A stretch of 64,000 nucleotides of DNA from Phytoseiulus persimilis (taxonomy: Eukaryota > Arthropoda > Arachnida > Mesostigmata > Phytoseiidae): NCBI GenBank assembly GCA_037576195.1, contig JAQZDE010000023.1:1-64000 (forward strand), read 5' to 3'. The translations under genes were made by a program, and so were the position numbers. Under the pieces are notes generated by a model. The model saw nothing but the letters and a program-made list of their open reading frames with translations. It was not told where the DNA came from and did no database searches. Position 1 is the stretch's first letter. Each line of letters begins with the position of its first letter. Shown here piece after piece: positions 53,176 through 64,000 of the stretch.

Positions 53176-54256
53176 TGACCCCTACGTCGATTCCGTTTTC
53201 TTATTGTTTTAAAGTGAAATTGTGGTGCTTGAGTGGAATGAACCCCAGGAATCCCAATCATAACTCGCCCCGATCTGATCGGGCCGAATTCGTTATTTAT
53301 CCGGGTATTCTCCCATTCCGAAGAGAGCCCCGGGGTGCAGTCGAGTTGACTTCAACGCAGACTTGTCGGCTGGATCGAACTTTGCTCTCTTTGGACCGAC
53401 GACACCGGTTATCTTGGAGTTGAACCACGGGATTAAGAGCTGATATTCTTTCCGCAGAACAAAAATAGACGCCCAGAATCGAGATCGGCAAGCTCGACGC
53501 ATTCGTGACTGATCGCCGTTGAAGCTCTCGGCTAGGAACTATTGCGAAGCCCAGGGAGGACAGCTGCGCGCACGGGTCGGGTCGTCCCGGAATCTACGGA
53601 CACAACAGTCCGCGCGCCGCTTCACTTTCGGTCTTCGGCTGAAATGGCGGGCCAGTGTTTCCAGCGCGATGTGGGCGACCCCCCTCGCCCGCAACGAACA
53701 AAAACTCTTAATTTGCCGCGAAACTTGCTTGGACGACCCCACAGATTATTCCGAAGTTTCAGAACACTGTGAATACTCGAACTTCGTAGACGGAATCCGA
53801 TGCCGGTCATCTGAGTTTGTTGTTCGGCGCTGAGACACATCCCAAGCCGCTTTTCCGAAATTATTTAGTCTTCAGAACCAGTTCGTTTTCATCCAATAAC
53901 TGAAAACCTCTCCAGGAAGCCGAAACGAGGAATAACGAAATGGAGTAGATCCAACAACTGCCGTTTGATGAACAGCATGCGAGCCATCAATCGGAATCGC
54001 TGCTACGCCAGCTTCGCCGGGGAACCCTGGGTATATACGAAGGCCAGCTCAATCCATTCAGAGACCCTACGCGGGTGTTTTCGAAACGGCTGCCATCTTT
54101 GTTCGCGTACTCACGCATGCGCTGGCCGTTTGGATTTCAAAGCACTTCAGGCGGCGCCATCCGCCAGACCAGCTGAGACAGTGGGGTAACAAAACGGAGT
54201 TATTTCATCCGTTCGATCATTCGTAAAACTTTGAATGCACGCAGGCTGATTCCAGT
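53176..54256. other. Intergenic region upstream of anillin
   Basis: No supported CDS. It should contain the anillin promoter and 5'UTR. Frames of up to 104 codons overlap on both strands around 53.5-53.8 kb, with no family similarity. Confidence 0.4.
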
Positions 54257-57200
54257 ATGGATTTTGATCCGGTGAGTGTGGTGGAGGAGCGGAGGATAAG
54301 GGTGCTTGGAGCTGCATTCGTGAAGTTTCTGATTCTGATAATCTTAACCGCCGTTCAAATGTTATCGTTTGGAAACCGTTGACAAGAGTCTCACATCGTC
54401 CATGTTCTCTAACATTCGCCAACATCGATTCCACGGGTTCTATGAAGTGATGTACTCGCACATGAAGAATGTGGGAATCTAGCGAGACCGAATCGGCTTC
54501 ACCCGATTACTTACGAAACCACGAAAGCCGCTCTTCCATAACCCGCGCAACGCTTCGGCATGTTCAGATAGCTCGTACTTCCGTTGGCGATCCCAGACTC
54601 AACAGTAGGGGCAAACTATAACTACGTGCAATGATTGCAGACCGAAATCAGGCGTATGATGGAGAAACGTCAACGGGAGCTCCGGGGAAATCGGCCAGTA
54701 CCCGAAGACGCTCTTTCGCCATCCAAAAGATCGCGACAAGAAAAGGAAAACGAAGCTATCGGGACTTCTTCGCCTCAAAAACAAGGATTCATGGCCAAGT
54801 TCGCTGTTTCTCCGAAGCATCCCCGGCGAGACACCGCGGCCTCCTTGTCGCAAGCATCACCTTCGACCCGAGCTCGTCTCAACGAGGTCTCGAAAAGGTA
54901 ATTAGAATCAAGCAATCTATGATATCTCAGCTGCTCCGACCATTGAGAGAAACTTCTGTTATGATATTTTGGAGTGATCTCTGCTCGAAACTTGTGCTTG
55001 TTAATGGAATGGGCCCAATTCATGGAAGTTCCACGCCTCACACTTGACCGAGTCTGGTCGAGTGCTCGATTTGTTGGAACATGGTTCGCACACTCCTTTC
55101 GCCTAAAAACGGCACGAATAGAGGATCTACCAGTCGGAGCTGATTAGGGAGAACCAGTCGGATGAGTGATTCTCGCTCCTTCATACCTATCTGTAGCAGA
55201 GGAGCAAGCCTTTCAATAATCTGAGCCGACCTTCTCTCGGGAAAGATATGCGGAGCTCGAGGACGAGCTTCCTAAACGGCCCGGTTCTCCGGGAGATTCG
55301 ACTTCACCGAAGAAGAAAACAGCACCGCAGCCCCCAAATGCTCCGAAGGCTCAGAAGAAGAGAGCCCCGAGTCCTCCAAACTCGGAATCAGAAGGGAAGA
55401 TGAGTACTGGCGATGTCCGCAAGAAATGGGAAATCACTGAAAGAACTACAGTCACTGTCACCCACGGGGAGGCGAGCAGGCCCGTAGAGATCAAAGTTTC
55501 GAGCTCTACCAAACGCGTTGATCCAAGTGAAGCGAACGTTGCTCATAAAGCTAAACAATTCGACAAGCCCGAGCCGAGTTCGCTGGAAAGGTCGACACTG
55601 CCGAAGTCGAAGTAAGCGCGTCCTATTATTTGAAGAGTATTTTTTCCGATTGGAAAGAAGTTCGATATTTTCATGCAATATGTTGATGGGCTTCTCAGAG
55701 TGGTGCCTCGCGGGAAGATCGCCGACAAGATCTCGCAGTTCAACGTTGCTGGGTCTGGCCCTCGTTGTGAGATCGACACGAAGCCCATGGCCAGCGTTTC
55801 CGCGCGAGCGAAGTTCTTCGAGAAAGCTATGGAAGCCGACAAAAAGGCTGCCGATGCAGTGTATGTTCCCGTGAGCCAACGAACGACGAAATACTTCGAG
55901 CAGCATAGGCAAGCTTCGAACGAGAGGGTCCTCGGTGAGTTGTGATGCAGGTAAATCATTTCATTCGTCGTCTGTACTGCCATTTTCGTCGCTCTTAAGA
56001 ATCTACTAATCTTCCGATTTTCGCAGTTGTGCCGAGTAAACCTGCTGCGTGCAACACAGTCGTTTCACCGGGAAGAAAGAGGGACACTTCCCCTGTCTGT
56101 CAAACTTCACCTGAGGTGGATACGGATGAGGCACTCCGACCTGATGAAGAAGTTTCGAAATCCTCTGAAGGAGATGAGCCTCAAGGAAACCGGGTGGAAT
56201 CAGATCCCCTCAGATCCGAGCCACCGGATTTTCCGAAGCCAGAACAGTCGGAACCCAAAAAGGTCAGAATCCCGCTCCATTGATCGTGTGAAAGATCTTT
56301 CGATGTGCGTCGGGCCAGACGAATCGTCTTCGAGCGCGTTTTCGTTGAGGTGGATTCTCATATTATTCGCAGGTTGGAAGTGTGTCATCGAAGCTGAAAA
56401 ATCGCCTACAGGACCTCATCGTGAACGGGCATCAGACTCCAGACGACACTCTATTGTCCATCAGTGAGAAAATCGTAGAACATCAACCTCAAGCCCTCGA
56501 TCAGGTGGCAGAGGAGGGCGACGAAGATTTTTCAGAATGCCGACCCGAAGATGAGCTCCTGATGTCACCCCAAATTGTGAAACAATCCGAGAAGTTCATG
56601 GACGATGACACCATCTCAAGGATCACCGGTATTCCAGAGGATGGTCACAGCACGCCCAAGCCTTGTGCATCGTTGGCAGAAAATGCTGGGACTCCTTTAA
56701 GGAAAACCATGAGCCAATACAGACGAGACGAACGGGAAGCTCAACAGCGCGAAGCAAACGTGCAGCGCATCGTCTATCAAATCCCTTCGAACATGATGGA
56801 AGAAATTCGCCGAGGAAAAGAGGAGGAGGTGGACGACGAGGGAGCTCTGGAGTCTTACAAGCGACAAATGGAAGACGAAATGTTGAAACAAGAATCGATA
56901 ATGAAGCAAACGAGTCATGCTCTTATGGTGTGTCAAGACAATGGTGACAAAGGGAGCGAGCAGCAGGTCGAAGCCGAGAGGCTCCTGCTCATAGCAAGTG
57001 AGGACTAAATGAATATAGTACGTCGAGACTCGCTGAATCGATGGACTTCCGTCGACTTACAGTTTCTAACCACGATTTCAGCTCAACGTCATCATGTCGC
57101 TCAGACTGAGTTGCAAAGAATCAATATCATGAAAAACGTTTCCCAAAGTGGTGGGACTTTAACGATCTGCGATATCAAGCTTCCCTATAAGAATGAATTC

Positions 57201-58371
57201 CTGAAGCTCATGCGCCAGTGCAACGATGTTCTGGAGAGCACGCATTATTTCATCGTATTGGTCCGCTCCGGGGCTTCTCTGTTGCACACGGAACTCGTTT
57301 CTACCAACGAAAAGATCCTTGGCGGATCAGTAAGCCTCAACCACCACATGGTCCTGAAGAATCTTCAGGAAGGCTTCAGGGTTTTTGTGGACGTGTACGC
57401 CGTTGTGAGTTACCCTCGATTCCTACTCCCTCCTCGGGACGTAGTGAGAGAGTGAAATTTTTCTTCATGGATGATCAAGATAAGTATTCTCACTTCCTTC
57501 TCCTACTCGCAGCAAGCCTTGAATCGTAATCATCCTGACTATGAAGCAACCATCAAGAAGATCCGCCGCGAAAAAGAGAAGGAATCTAACAAAGGTGGCG
57601 GTATCCTGAGTGCTTTCACACCTTCGAAGAAGAAGACTCAGGGGACTCCTCACAATGAAGAAGTCAAAATACGTAAACCTTCATTTGGGCTCATTGGGAG
57701 AGTGACGCTCGACGAAGGCCTGATAGCATTGGACAAGTGAGTGCTCGCGATTTCATGCTCACCTAGGTCAACCGTTTTGGGATTAATAGCAGCTCTCCTA
57801 CCCTCGGCCTCAGATAATAGTTGATTCTCGATTCGGTCACTTTTCAGGCAAGTGCATTATTTGGACAACTACTTTAACGAGTCACCTCTGGACGGACGAA
57901 TTTATATGAAAATTCAATTGAACATGCCAGACAAAGTTCATCACTGTGGAATGCTCCGCTTGAAAGACTCCAACGGTTTCATGTCATCGTTTTTCGCCGC
58001 CATCGAGGGGAGCCATCTCAACTTGTGGAATGATATCAGAGCCGCCGAGAACGAACAGGTATTGGCTGTTGTTTCTTCTCGTGTGCTGAGATGCTTGAAC
58101 GCTGAAGGTTTCGTCGCGCTTTCTGCCCTGATTCGAAGCTACTTTAGTCTAACTACGTGTTCCCCTCACATGATTCTAGGAACCTCTCCGGTCTTTCGAG
58201 CTCTCTCAGGCTGTCGACGTCGTACGCGTAGAGCAAAGCTTCAGTTTCTTCTACTTCCCGTTGAAGCTGTCCGGCGGTGTGGAACTCCAGTTTCTTACTT
58301 ACGCTGAGGATGAGTCCAACAAATGGGCGGACAAACTCAACGCGTGCATCACGAGATACTCGAAAAACTGA
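54257..58371 (+). CDS. ANLN: Anillin, actin-binding cytokinesis scaffold
   Basis: Anillin links RhoA, actin, myosin II and septins at the cleavage furrow. Reconstructed exons: 54257-54271 (tentative, MDFDP), 54641-54897, 55246-55611, 55699-55934, 56027-56262, 56373-56997, 57082-57404, 57513-57736, 57848-58058 and 58180-58371. They give 2685 nt and 894 residues, with all phases in agreement. The N-terminus (TEIRRMMEKRQREL) fits the conserved start of anillins, followed by a Pro/Ser/Lys-rich disordered region. The anillin homology domain begins near residue 540 (MKQTSHALMVC, then EAERLLLIA) and runs through TICDIKLP and FGLIGRVTLDEG. A C-terminal PH domain (about 790-890) starts at CGMLRLKD and ends in a Trp-containing helix (NKWADKLNACI). 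The first exon is the least certain: five codons before a gtgagt donor, chosen because MD-F/P starts are typical. The exon 5 donor (gtcaga) is weak. The gene is convergent with UBE2S. Confidence 0.92.
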
Positions 58372-59134
58372 TCGTCGGCGTTGGAGGTCGCTTGGAAATC
58401 TTCATACGATAATTTTTCCCTATGGTATCCTGTACCATTCATGGGCACACGAACTTCGATGTAGGGCCTCTGGTGTACTTGTACTGATTCTGCGTAGTCG
58501 TGCAGTTTTTCCTCGCTTATAATTGTACTGGACTACCGATCCCGAGGAATAATATTTCAACCCGCCAACAGACTATATTTCGATCGGTGCATGCAAATGA
58601 AAAAACTCTGCATGGACTGCATAATACTGTGAGACCAGAGCCGTGAGCCGACAGGCAGCCGTCAGAATACCTAGTTCATAAATCTTTCTCATGGCTTCTG
58701 CCTTCCTCATTTTCATTTTCGGCTACCAGTTGCGCCATCATATGACTGGAATGAAATAGAAAACGAGGAGCACATTCCCGAAAAACCATTGTTTATGATT
58801 TTACGCTCTCAATCCATGATCGTATAAATAGGCTTTATGATATTTTCAGTCACTTGAAACCCTCGCGGCGGCAATCCGTTGCATTCACAGCAAGACCGCA
58901 GTCACTCAATCCAATAACCTTCCTCGCCATACACACCTCCGTACCCGGTTCTCGTGCCCTGTTGGTATTCTGTTGACATTCTCTACATGGCTCGAAATTC
59001 CTTACATGTCGATCTACGAACGTCGACCGTCTTTTATACATTAGTATTCATCCTGACATTGTCCTAAAAATGATTCATATTTGAAGCTGCTCCGTAGGTT
59101 CGTAGTCCTGCTAGCTTCGGCAACTACCCCAGCT
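58372..59134. other. Convergent 3' intergenic region (anillin / UBE2S)
   Basis: About 760 nt presumably shared by the 3'UTRs of anillin (plus) and UBE2S (minus). I found no canonical AATAAA for either gene here. AT-rich variants occur on both strands. No other gene is visible. Confidence 0.4.
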
Positions 59135-59996
59135 TCACAGTCGTTTCAGGGCACGCTTTTTCTCCTTCAAAATCTTCATCTGTTTTTTGCTCACGTCGGC
59201 GTTTGGGTGCGAGGTAGCCAACGGGGTAATGCTGTGAAGCTTTTTGGAGGTCGTTGCTTGAGATCCGCCACAGTCTGTGGTTTCTGCAAGTCACATAATC
59301 TATCTGGTGACACCAAACTCATTACGAAAATTTGTATCTTGGTACAGTCACAATGCTGGTTGGACGGTTCCCAGATTTAGGGCCTGAATAATCTCACCTG
59401 AACATTCAGATTTATGAAGTGGCTGCGCATGTATGGCTGTCATCATTTTCGCTCGCTGCTCGTATTCCGAATAGTGTTCGAGAAGGAGCCGACCGGCCTC
59501 TTCATTCAAAGCAGACTCCGCATTCGGCACGATGAGAAGACATTTTATCGTTAAGAAAATCCGCAAGAGCCCCGTGTCTGGCGTCCAGTCTTTTTTGAGG
59601 GTGTTCACACAGATTTGCCCCGAGTCTGGAGCCACGTTTGGATGAAATATTCTGGTTAGGAAATATCCTTTGGGGGGTGAACATGGATGATCTTTCGATA
59701 AGACCAGTCGCAATCGGAATTCCTGGAATAGCGGCAAGTACAAATTGAGTGTCTAACACGGTTGAGAATCGATATGGCTGTTCTGCACGCCAATCAACTC
59801 TGACTCATACAAATGAGGTACGTACTCCTCCAGCGAATGGTGTTCCCTGTGGACCTTCGAGTGTAGCCTGTATATCGGTAACATCGGCATCGTTGAGGTG
59901 AAGTTTCAGTCCTTCTGGTGGAGACCGAGTGAGATCCATTAACTCTTTGCGGACGGCCCGGATGACTTGTGGAGCCAGATTCTCGACGTTCGACGT
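59135..59996 (-). CDS. UBE2S: Ubiquitin-conjugating enzyme E2 S (start exon not found)
   Basis: UBE2S extends K11-linked ubiquitin chains on APC/C substrates. Minus-strand exons in order: 59996-59826, 59722-59398 and 59283-59135, with phases 0 and 1 agreeing, giving 214 residues without the start. The UBC fold begins at [15 protein letters not shown] (FHPNV) and the catalytic cysteine in [10 protein letters not shown] (about residue 95) are present. LTIKCLLI and [13 protein letters not shown] are near-identical to other UBE2S proteins. The final exon supplies the lysine-rich APC/C-binding tail ending KKRALKRL, equivalent to the LRRL-type C-terminus of human UBE2S. The first exon read starts after an acceptor (attccacag), so the initiator Met must be in a small upstream exon. 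An ATG near 60048-60028 was tested, but its donor phase does not fit. Confidence 0.93.
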
Positions 59997-61793
59997 CTGT
60001 GGAATGGTTCTAGATGAGATGAGCAACAAGAAGTCATTTACGCTCACACTGCCGGTTCCACATCTTCTCCACAGCGGTCAACCAATCAAAATGGGTTCAG
60101 CACGCCAATAGGGTCCAGGGATGTTGCTGTGAGCAGAAGCATGTTTCCGAAAGTTCTCTTGACCGTTGAAATCCGTCTCTCGGAGAACGTCCTCCGGCTC
60201 TCATATTTCGCGGCATTCGAATCGCGATTCTGCGTCGTATATATTTGTGCACAGGACTTTCTCTGTCTCTTTCCATTCTCAAGACCCCGAATCATTTTTG
60301 CAAGCTTCAAGGGCATCCCGTGGAGAGCAAACAACGATACTCCCGGACACAGTGTTGGGATAAGAGGACCGAAATTCAAAAGAGCTGAGCGTCCGATCCA
60401 GCTGACAAAAGCTGAAGGATTTCTCAATAATTTTCCATGCTGCGGATGACAATGTGGTCCCTATTCAAGACCCGATTCACCCTCGGTGGAATTCTTAACG
60501 AAAGCCTCGATTTGAGCTGGTTCATCTCCATGGATCACAACGGTCTCTCGTGTTTCAATAGAGCCGAGAGAAGTCGATCGAAGTTTTTCCGTTGGGATGC
60601 GTTGCATGAAGTCTTTTGAGTAACCATGCTATCTCCAATTTATAGTTCGGTCTTCAGCGATCATTCTGAGCTCACCTGCGCCATCTCTCCGTGGAAACCC
60701 TCGGAACAGGATTCCAAATCGGGCCTCACTTCTCTGATGCTGGGGCCTAAAGAAGACACTCACTTCCGTCGCTTGAGAAAACAGGCGCCAAATTTCGAAT
60801 CCTGAGCAATCAGCTGTTCTGACATTCAGTACAAGAGCTGAGGCCGATCACGCGAACTCTGGAAATTCATCGCCCTCATCCATCACTGATCGTCACACGA
60901 GATAGCGTCGATGATATCTTTCTGGTCTTCCGTACGAACAGTGTTGTGCTACGAATCGCAGACGGAGCATGTTTCGGTACGGTCGGGAGTACAGCCCCTT
61001 CTACGGCCCACCGACAGGCAGTGAAGTGGCCATAGGAGCTTGGGGCTGACGCTGTCTCTTTCCCAAAGCGCCACAGTGCTGCGCGCCGATTTTATTCCCT
61101 TAGAAAGTCTTCTGCGATAAGAAACTACGCGAATGAAGATGTCCTTTGAGTCGGGCGCTCTTTGTCGGATCTCGTTGTCATCTCGGTGATGCGGCTGATA
61201 AATCATTGGAGAGGATCGGCGAAATAATCAGCTGGATGCAGGAGAGGCTGGAAGGCGGCAAGCGGAAAGACTCCGTTTTCTCCTCAACTCATTACCACGC
61301 GGAGTTCCTCGTAAACAGCTTGTCTCGGACCCCACATTCCTATTTCTTTCCGTCTGCAAGGTTCGTAAGTCAGCTATCCTTCCCGAAGACTGAGTGTTTC
61401 GGAGATGGTCAATGAACTCGCTCTCCCAGTCGGAAGAGCCAGAAATATTGGAGAGTGGGACTGTTCGAACTGAGATTCTCGTACACCAACGCTCCTCAAA
61501 GTGGAAGTAGGTCCTCCGCGTTATCAGTGCAAGTCATGCTCTGACATTGACAAACGTACAAAAACACCAAGCTAGTCGAAACATGCCGGCACCGGTGGAG
61601 TTCCCTGGTCAGGATGGCCTCTCAAAGGACATCGACTCCCCTTGTTGAGCAGGCCGTTGCTGGAGGGACAGGCGTTAACATGTTCGTGGTGAAATTACCC
61701 AAAACTCAGAGCCAGATCTGCGTCAGCTTCTTCCGAGAGATCCTGCGCTCGCAGGCAGGATGGGTTGGTCTAATCGATGCAGTTGTTTTCTAG
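59997..61793. other. Intergenic region between UBE2S and HIBCH
   Basis: It should contain the UBE2S first exon and promoter (minus strand) and the HIBCH promoter and 5'UTR (plus strand). A ttttctag acceptor ends at 61793, directly before the HIBCH ATG. A 5'UTR intron is therefore likely. No further CDS is supported. Confidence 0.4.
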
Positions 61794-62897
61794 ATGGTGT
61801 TCATCCTACGTTTGAGAACTATACCAACTATACACCGAGCTATGTCTTCGGCGGCTCCACAGGACGTCCTTCTTCAACTTCAAAACGGCAGGGGTATCAT
61901 CACTATGAACAGACCGAAGGCTCTGAACGCTCTCTCCTTGCCGATGATTCGAACGATGGAACCCGTGATACGAAAATGGCACAATGAAAGTCTGGCCAAA
62001 CTTGTTTTGCTCAAAGCTTGTGAAGGTAAAGCGTTCTGCGCAGGGGGTGATGTCAAAGCCATCGCCGCTGTGAAAGGCAACAACGATGCATTCTTCAGAG
62101 AAGAGTACGTACTTGACTACCTGTTGGCGAAAATGAGGCCTCCCTTAGTTTCATTGATTGATGGTATCGTCATGGGCGGAGGATGCGGCATATCGTTCCA
62201 CAGTCCGTTTCAAGTAGTGAGCGAAAGGGCGCTTTTTGCAATGCCAGAAACGGCTATTGGTCTATTCCCTGACGTGGGCGGATGTCTATTCCTGAGCCGC
62301 CTCAAGCACAATCTCGGAGTTTTCCTTGGTCTTACCGGGAATCGCTTGCGAGGAGAAGATCTTGTGCATGCCGGACTCGTGAGTAATTTCGCTCCGTCGA
62401 CGGCATTTCCTGAGCTCGAAAGAGAGATCCTCGCCCTCGATGATTGTTCCGAAAGCTCGATCAAAAAAACTCTGGGTAAATATCAACCTACTTTGAGTCA
62501 GTTTTCGCTAGAGCCTCATTTGGGGGAGATTGACTCGTGTTTTTCATCGCACAACGTCGAAGAAATCATCGAAAGACTCGAAATGAATGGGAGTAAATTC
62601 TGCAAGACGCAGGTGGAACTTCTGAGTAAGATGTCTCCACTGTCTCTCAAAGTTACGTTGAAGGCCATTCGCAAAGCCGAATCCATGAATCTCAAGGAAG
62701 TTCTTGAAATGGATATGCGCCTGGGGAAGCGTTTCCTGGCCGATCATGATTTCTACGAAGGTGTTAACGCGTTGTTAGTGCGGAAGACGAACGATCCGAA
62801 ATGGAAACCAGCTACCCTCCGGGAATGCACTCCTGACATAGTGGACAAGTATTTCGACAAGCTCCCTCAGCCCGAAGAGCTCACGCTCGTCATATAG
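61794..62897 (+). CDS. HIBCH: 3-hydroxyisobutyryl-CoA hydrolase, mitochondrial
   Basis: HIBCH hydrolyses 3-hydroxyisobutyryl-CoA in valine catabolism in the mitochondrial matrix. The CDS is a single uninterrupted exon of 367 residues. The N-terminus (MVFILRLRTIPTIHRAMSSA) is basic and hydrophobic, as expected of a targeting peptide. The crotonase fold follows: MNRPKALNAL, oxyanion-hole segments FCAGGDV (81-87) and IVMGGGCGIS (125-134), and the hydrolase hallmark MPETAIGLFPDVGG (150-163) with the acidic residues E152 and D160. The C-terminal ECH_2 region includes SPLSLKVT and the FYEGVNALLVRK block. The length is close to other animal HIBCH proteins (about 380). An alternative start at the second Met (residue 17) would remove the targeting peptide. 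The lack of introns contrasts with the many introns of its neighbours. Confidence 0.95.
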   Translation: MVFILRLRTIPTIHRAMSSAAPQDVLLQLQNGRGIITMNRPKALNALSLPMIRTMEPVIRKWHNESLAKLVLLKACEGKAFCAGGDVKAIAAVKGNNDAFFREEYVLDYLLAKMRPPLVSLIDGIVMGGGCGISFHSPFQVVSERALFAMPETAIGLFPDVGGCLFLSRLKHNLGVFLGLTGNRLRGEDLVHAGLVSNFAPSTAFPELEREILALDDCSESSIKKTLGKYQPTLSQFSLEPHLGEIDSCFSSHNVEEIIERLEMNGSKFCKTQVELLSKMSPLSLKVTLKAIRKAESMNLKEVLEMDMRLGKRFLADHDFYEGVNALLVRKTNDPKWKPATLRECTPDIVDKYFDKLPQPEELTLVI

Positions 62898-64000
62898 AAC
62901 TGCTCGTCGAGGCTCGCTAAGAGGTTATCTGTCTTTAAACTGTTAGGCTGTTCGAACTATCCTGTATTCAACGAATGATGTGTTAAATATAACGTTGGTT
63001 CTCAACAGAAGTCCTTGCTTTCCATGCGGAGTCGACGTTCAGCTCGTATATAACTTTGTGAGCGATTACAGTGTCCCGCTTGCGGAGCCGGTAGAGATAT
63101 CTATCTTAAGTTTGTATCCATCAACCTCGGAACCCTGGTTCTTCAAGCGCAGCACATCTTTCTCCTGCCGCTGGGAGCGTCCCGAGTATTCGCTCACCTT
63201 TCGTGATCTTCAACCGTTGACCGCTCGACTGCCTGCCGTCTCACAATGTGTAGACCCCCTCCGACACCGCATGATACACAGCTGTTGAGGTTGAGATCAC
63301 TGATCTTTCGCGATGGGAATCTTGAAATAGCACAACACTCGAACGAGATCTCATTCTAAACTGTCTTTTCCGAAGAAGTTGAAGTGCGACAGGCCCCTGT
63401 ATACGGAATGAGAATTGCTGCGGCATTGTCCACAGATAATAGGCTCAGCGAGTTGGACTTCTGAAAATGAAAACCAGTTCCCAACCGGCCTCTCTATTCT
63501 GCTCACTAATCCTCAGTTTCAGAACACATAGCCGTCAAAGTAGAGCCGGCGCCTTGGCTCCGTGTAGTATAGTCGATTTCGCCGAAGGTGGTGTTCTCTA
63601 TTCGGATGCTGCGATTCTGAAGTTCAACTGAGTATCTTCAGCGGGAACTTCGGTGGTTGCTGTATGTTCATTACAGCATGGCTTCATCATCTCCTCAGGT
63701 TTGATTATTACTCCAGATCCTGCGAGGCGTTGTTTCGTGTTTTCGCGCCTTCCTATCGTAAGTAAAGGCCTCCCCGTGGTTCAACCATCCTGAGTTTGCG
63801 TGTCTGTTTCTCGAAGCAGATTCTGAGATTCGCTATTTCGTGAGGTTCTCGGAGGATTCCGGGAGCGTCGCGCGCGGAAAAGGTTTGTGCAGCATGGAAT
63901 CGAATTACCATAACATTCGGGACGCTCAACGTCCGTTGAAAGCACTTTTGTAGCTACAGGCGCAGTCGATGGAGGTTTAGAAATGGCTGACGATTCGCTG
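62898..64000. other. Region downstream of HIBCH
   Basis: No supported gene. It contains the HIBCH 3'UTR; I saw no canonical AATAAA close to the stop. The remaining frames are short and on both strands, and lack family similarity. Confidence 0.4.

Overview
This window is nuclear DNA from a metazoan, most likely an arthropod and probably a chelicerate such as a mite. The organism call is inference. It rests on spliceosomal introns that are mostly 60-370 nt, near-balanced base composition, a beaten-path-like immunoglobulin protein (a family best known from arthropods) and close orthologues of conserved animal genes. No prokaryotic operons, rRNA, tRNA or CRISPR arrays were found. Most short reading frames in the window are noise. 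I accepted genes only where protein-family similarity and exon phases agreed.

Layout. (1) 1-6.2 kb: nothing recognisable. (2) 6.2-8.7 kb, plus: beaten-path-like Ig-superfamily gene, with the 5' signal-peptide exon not found. (3) 8.7-20.0 kb: 11 kb with no supported gene. (4) 20.0-21.6 kb, plus: zinc transporter of the ZnT2/3/8 type with an intronless CDS. It converges on (5) 21.9-24.5 kb, minus: ATE1 arginyl-tRNA-protein transferase, complete in eight exons. (6) 24.5-31.1 kb: no supported gene; a small hairpin element and short repeats. (7) 31.2-31.9 kb, minus: a secreted proline-rich protein of unknown function. (8) 33.3-40.2 kb and 47.3-53.2 kb, plus: two copies of a tandem segmental duplication, each carrying a complete six-exon 7-dehydrocholesterol-reductase-like gene. 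The spacer holds a large foldback element and a possible broken or spliced ORF. (9) 54.3-58.4 kb, plus: anillin, reconstructed in ten exons. It converges on (10) 59.1-60.0 kb, minus: UBE2S. (11) 61.8-62.9 kb, plus: HIBCH, intronless CDS.

The most interesting locus is the DHCR7-like pair. Both copies have the same 434-codon structure with exactly matching exon lengths and are about 85% identical by hand count. Both also have substitutions in two normally conserved sterol-reductase motifs (WGD reads WGC; RHxNYxGD reads RHCNYVFE). This suggests a retained but biochemically shifted reductase pair in a lineage where sterol biosynthesis is generally thought to be lost. The remaining genes are housekeeping functions: zinc export, N-end-rule arginylation, cytokinesis scaffold, APC/C ubiquitin chain elongation and valine catabolism. 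They show no shared pathway, except that anillin and UBE2S both act in late mitosis.
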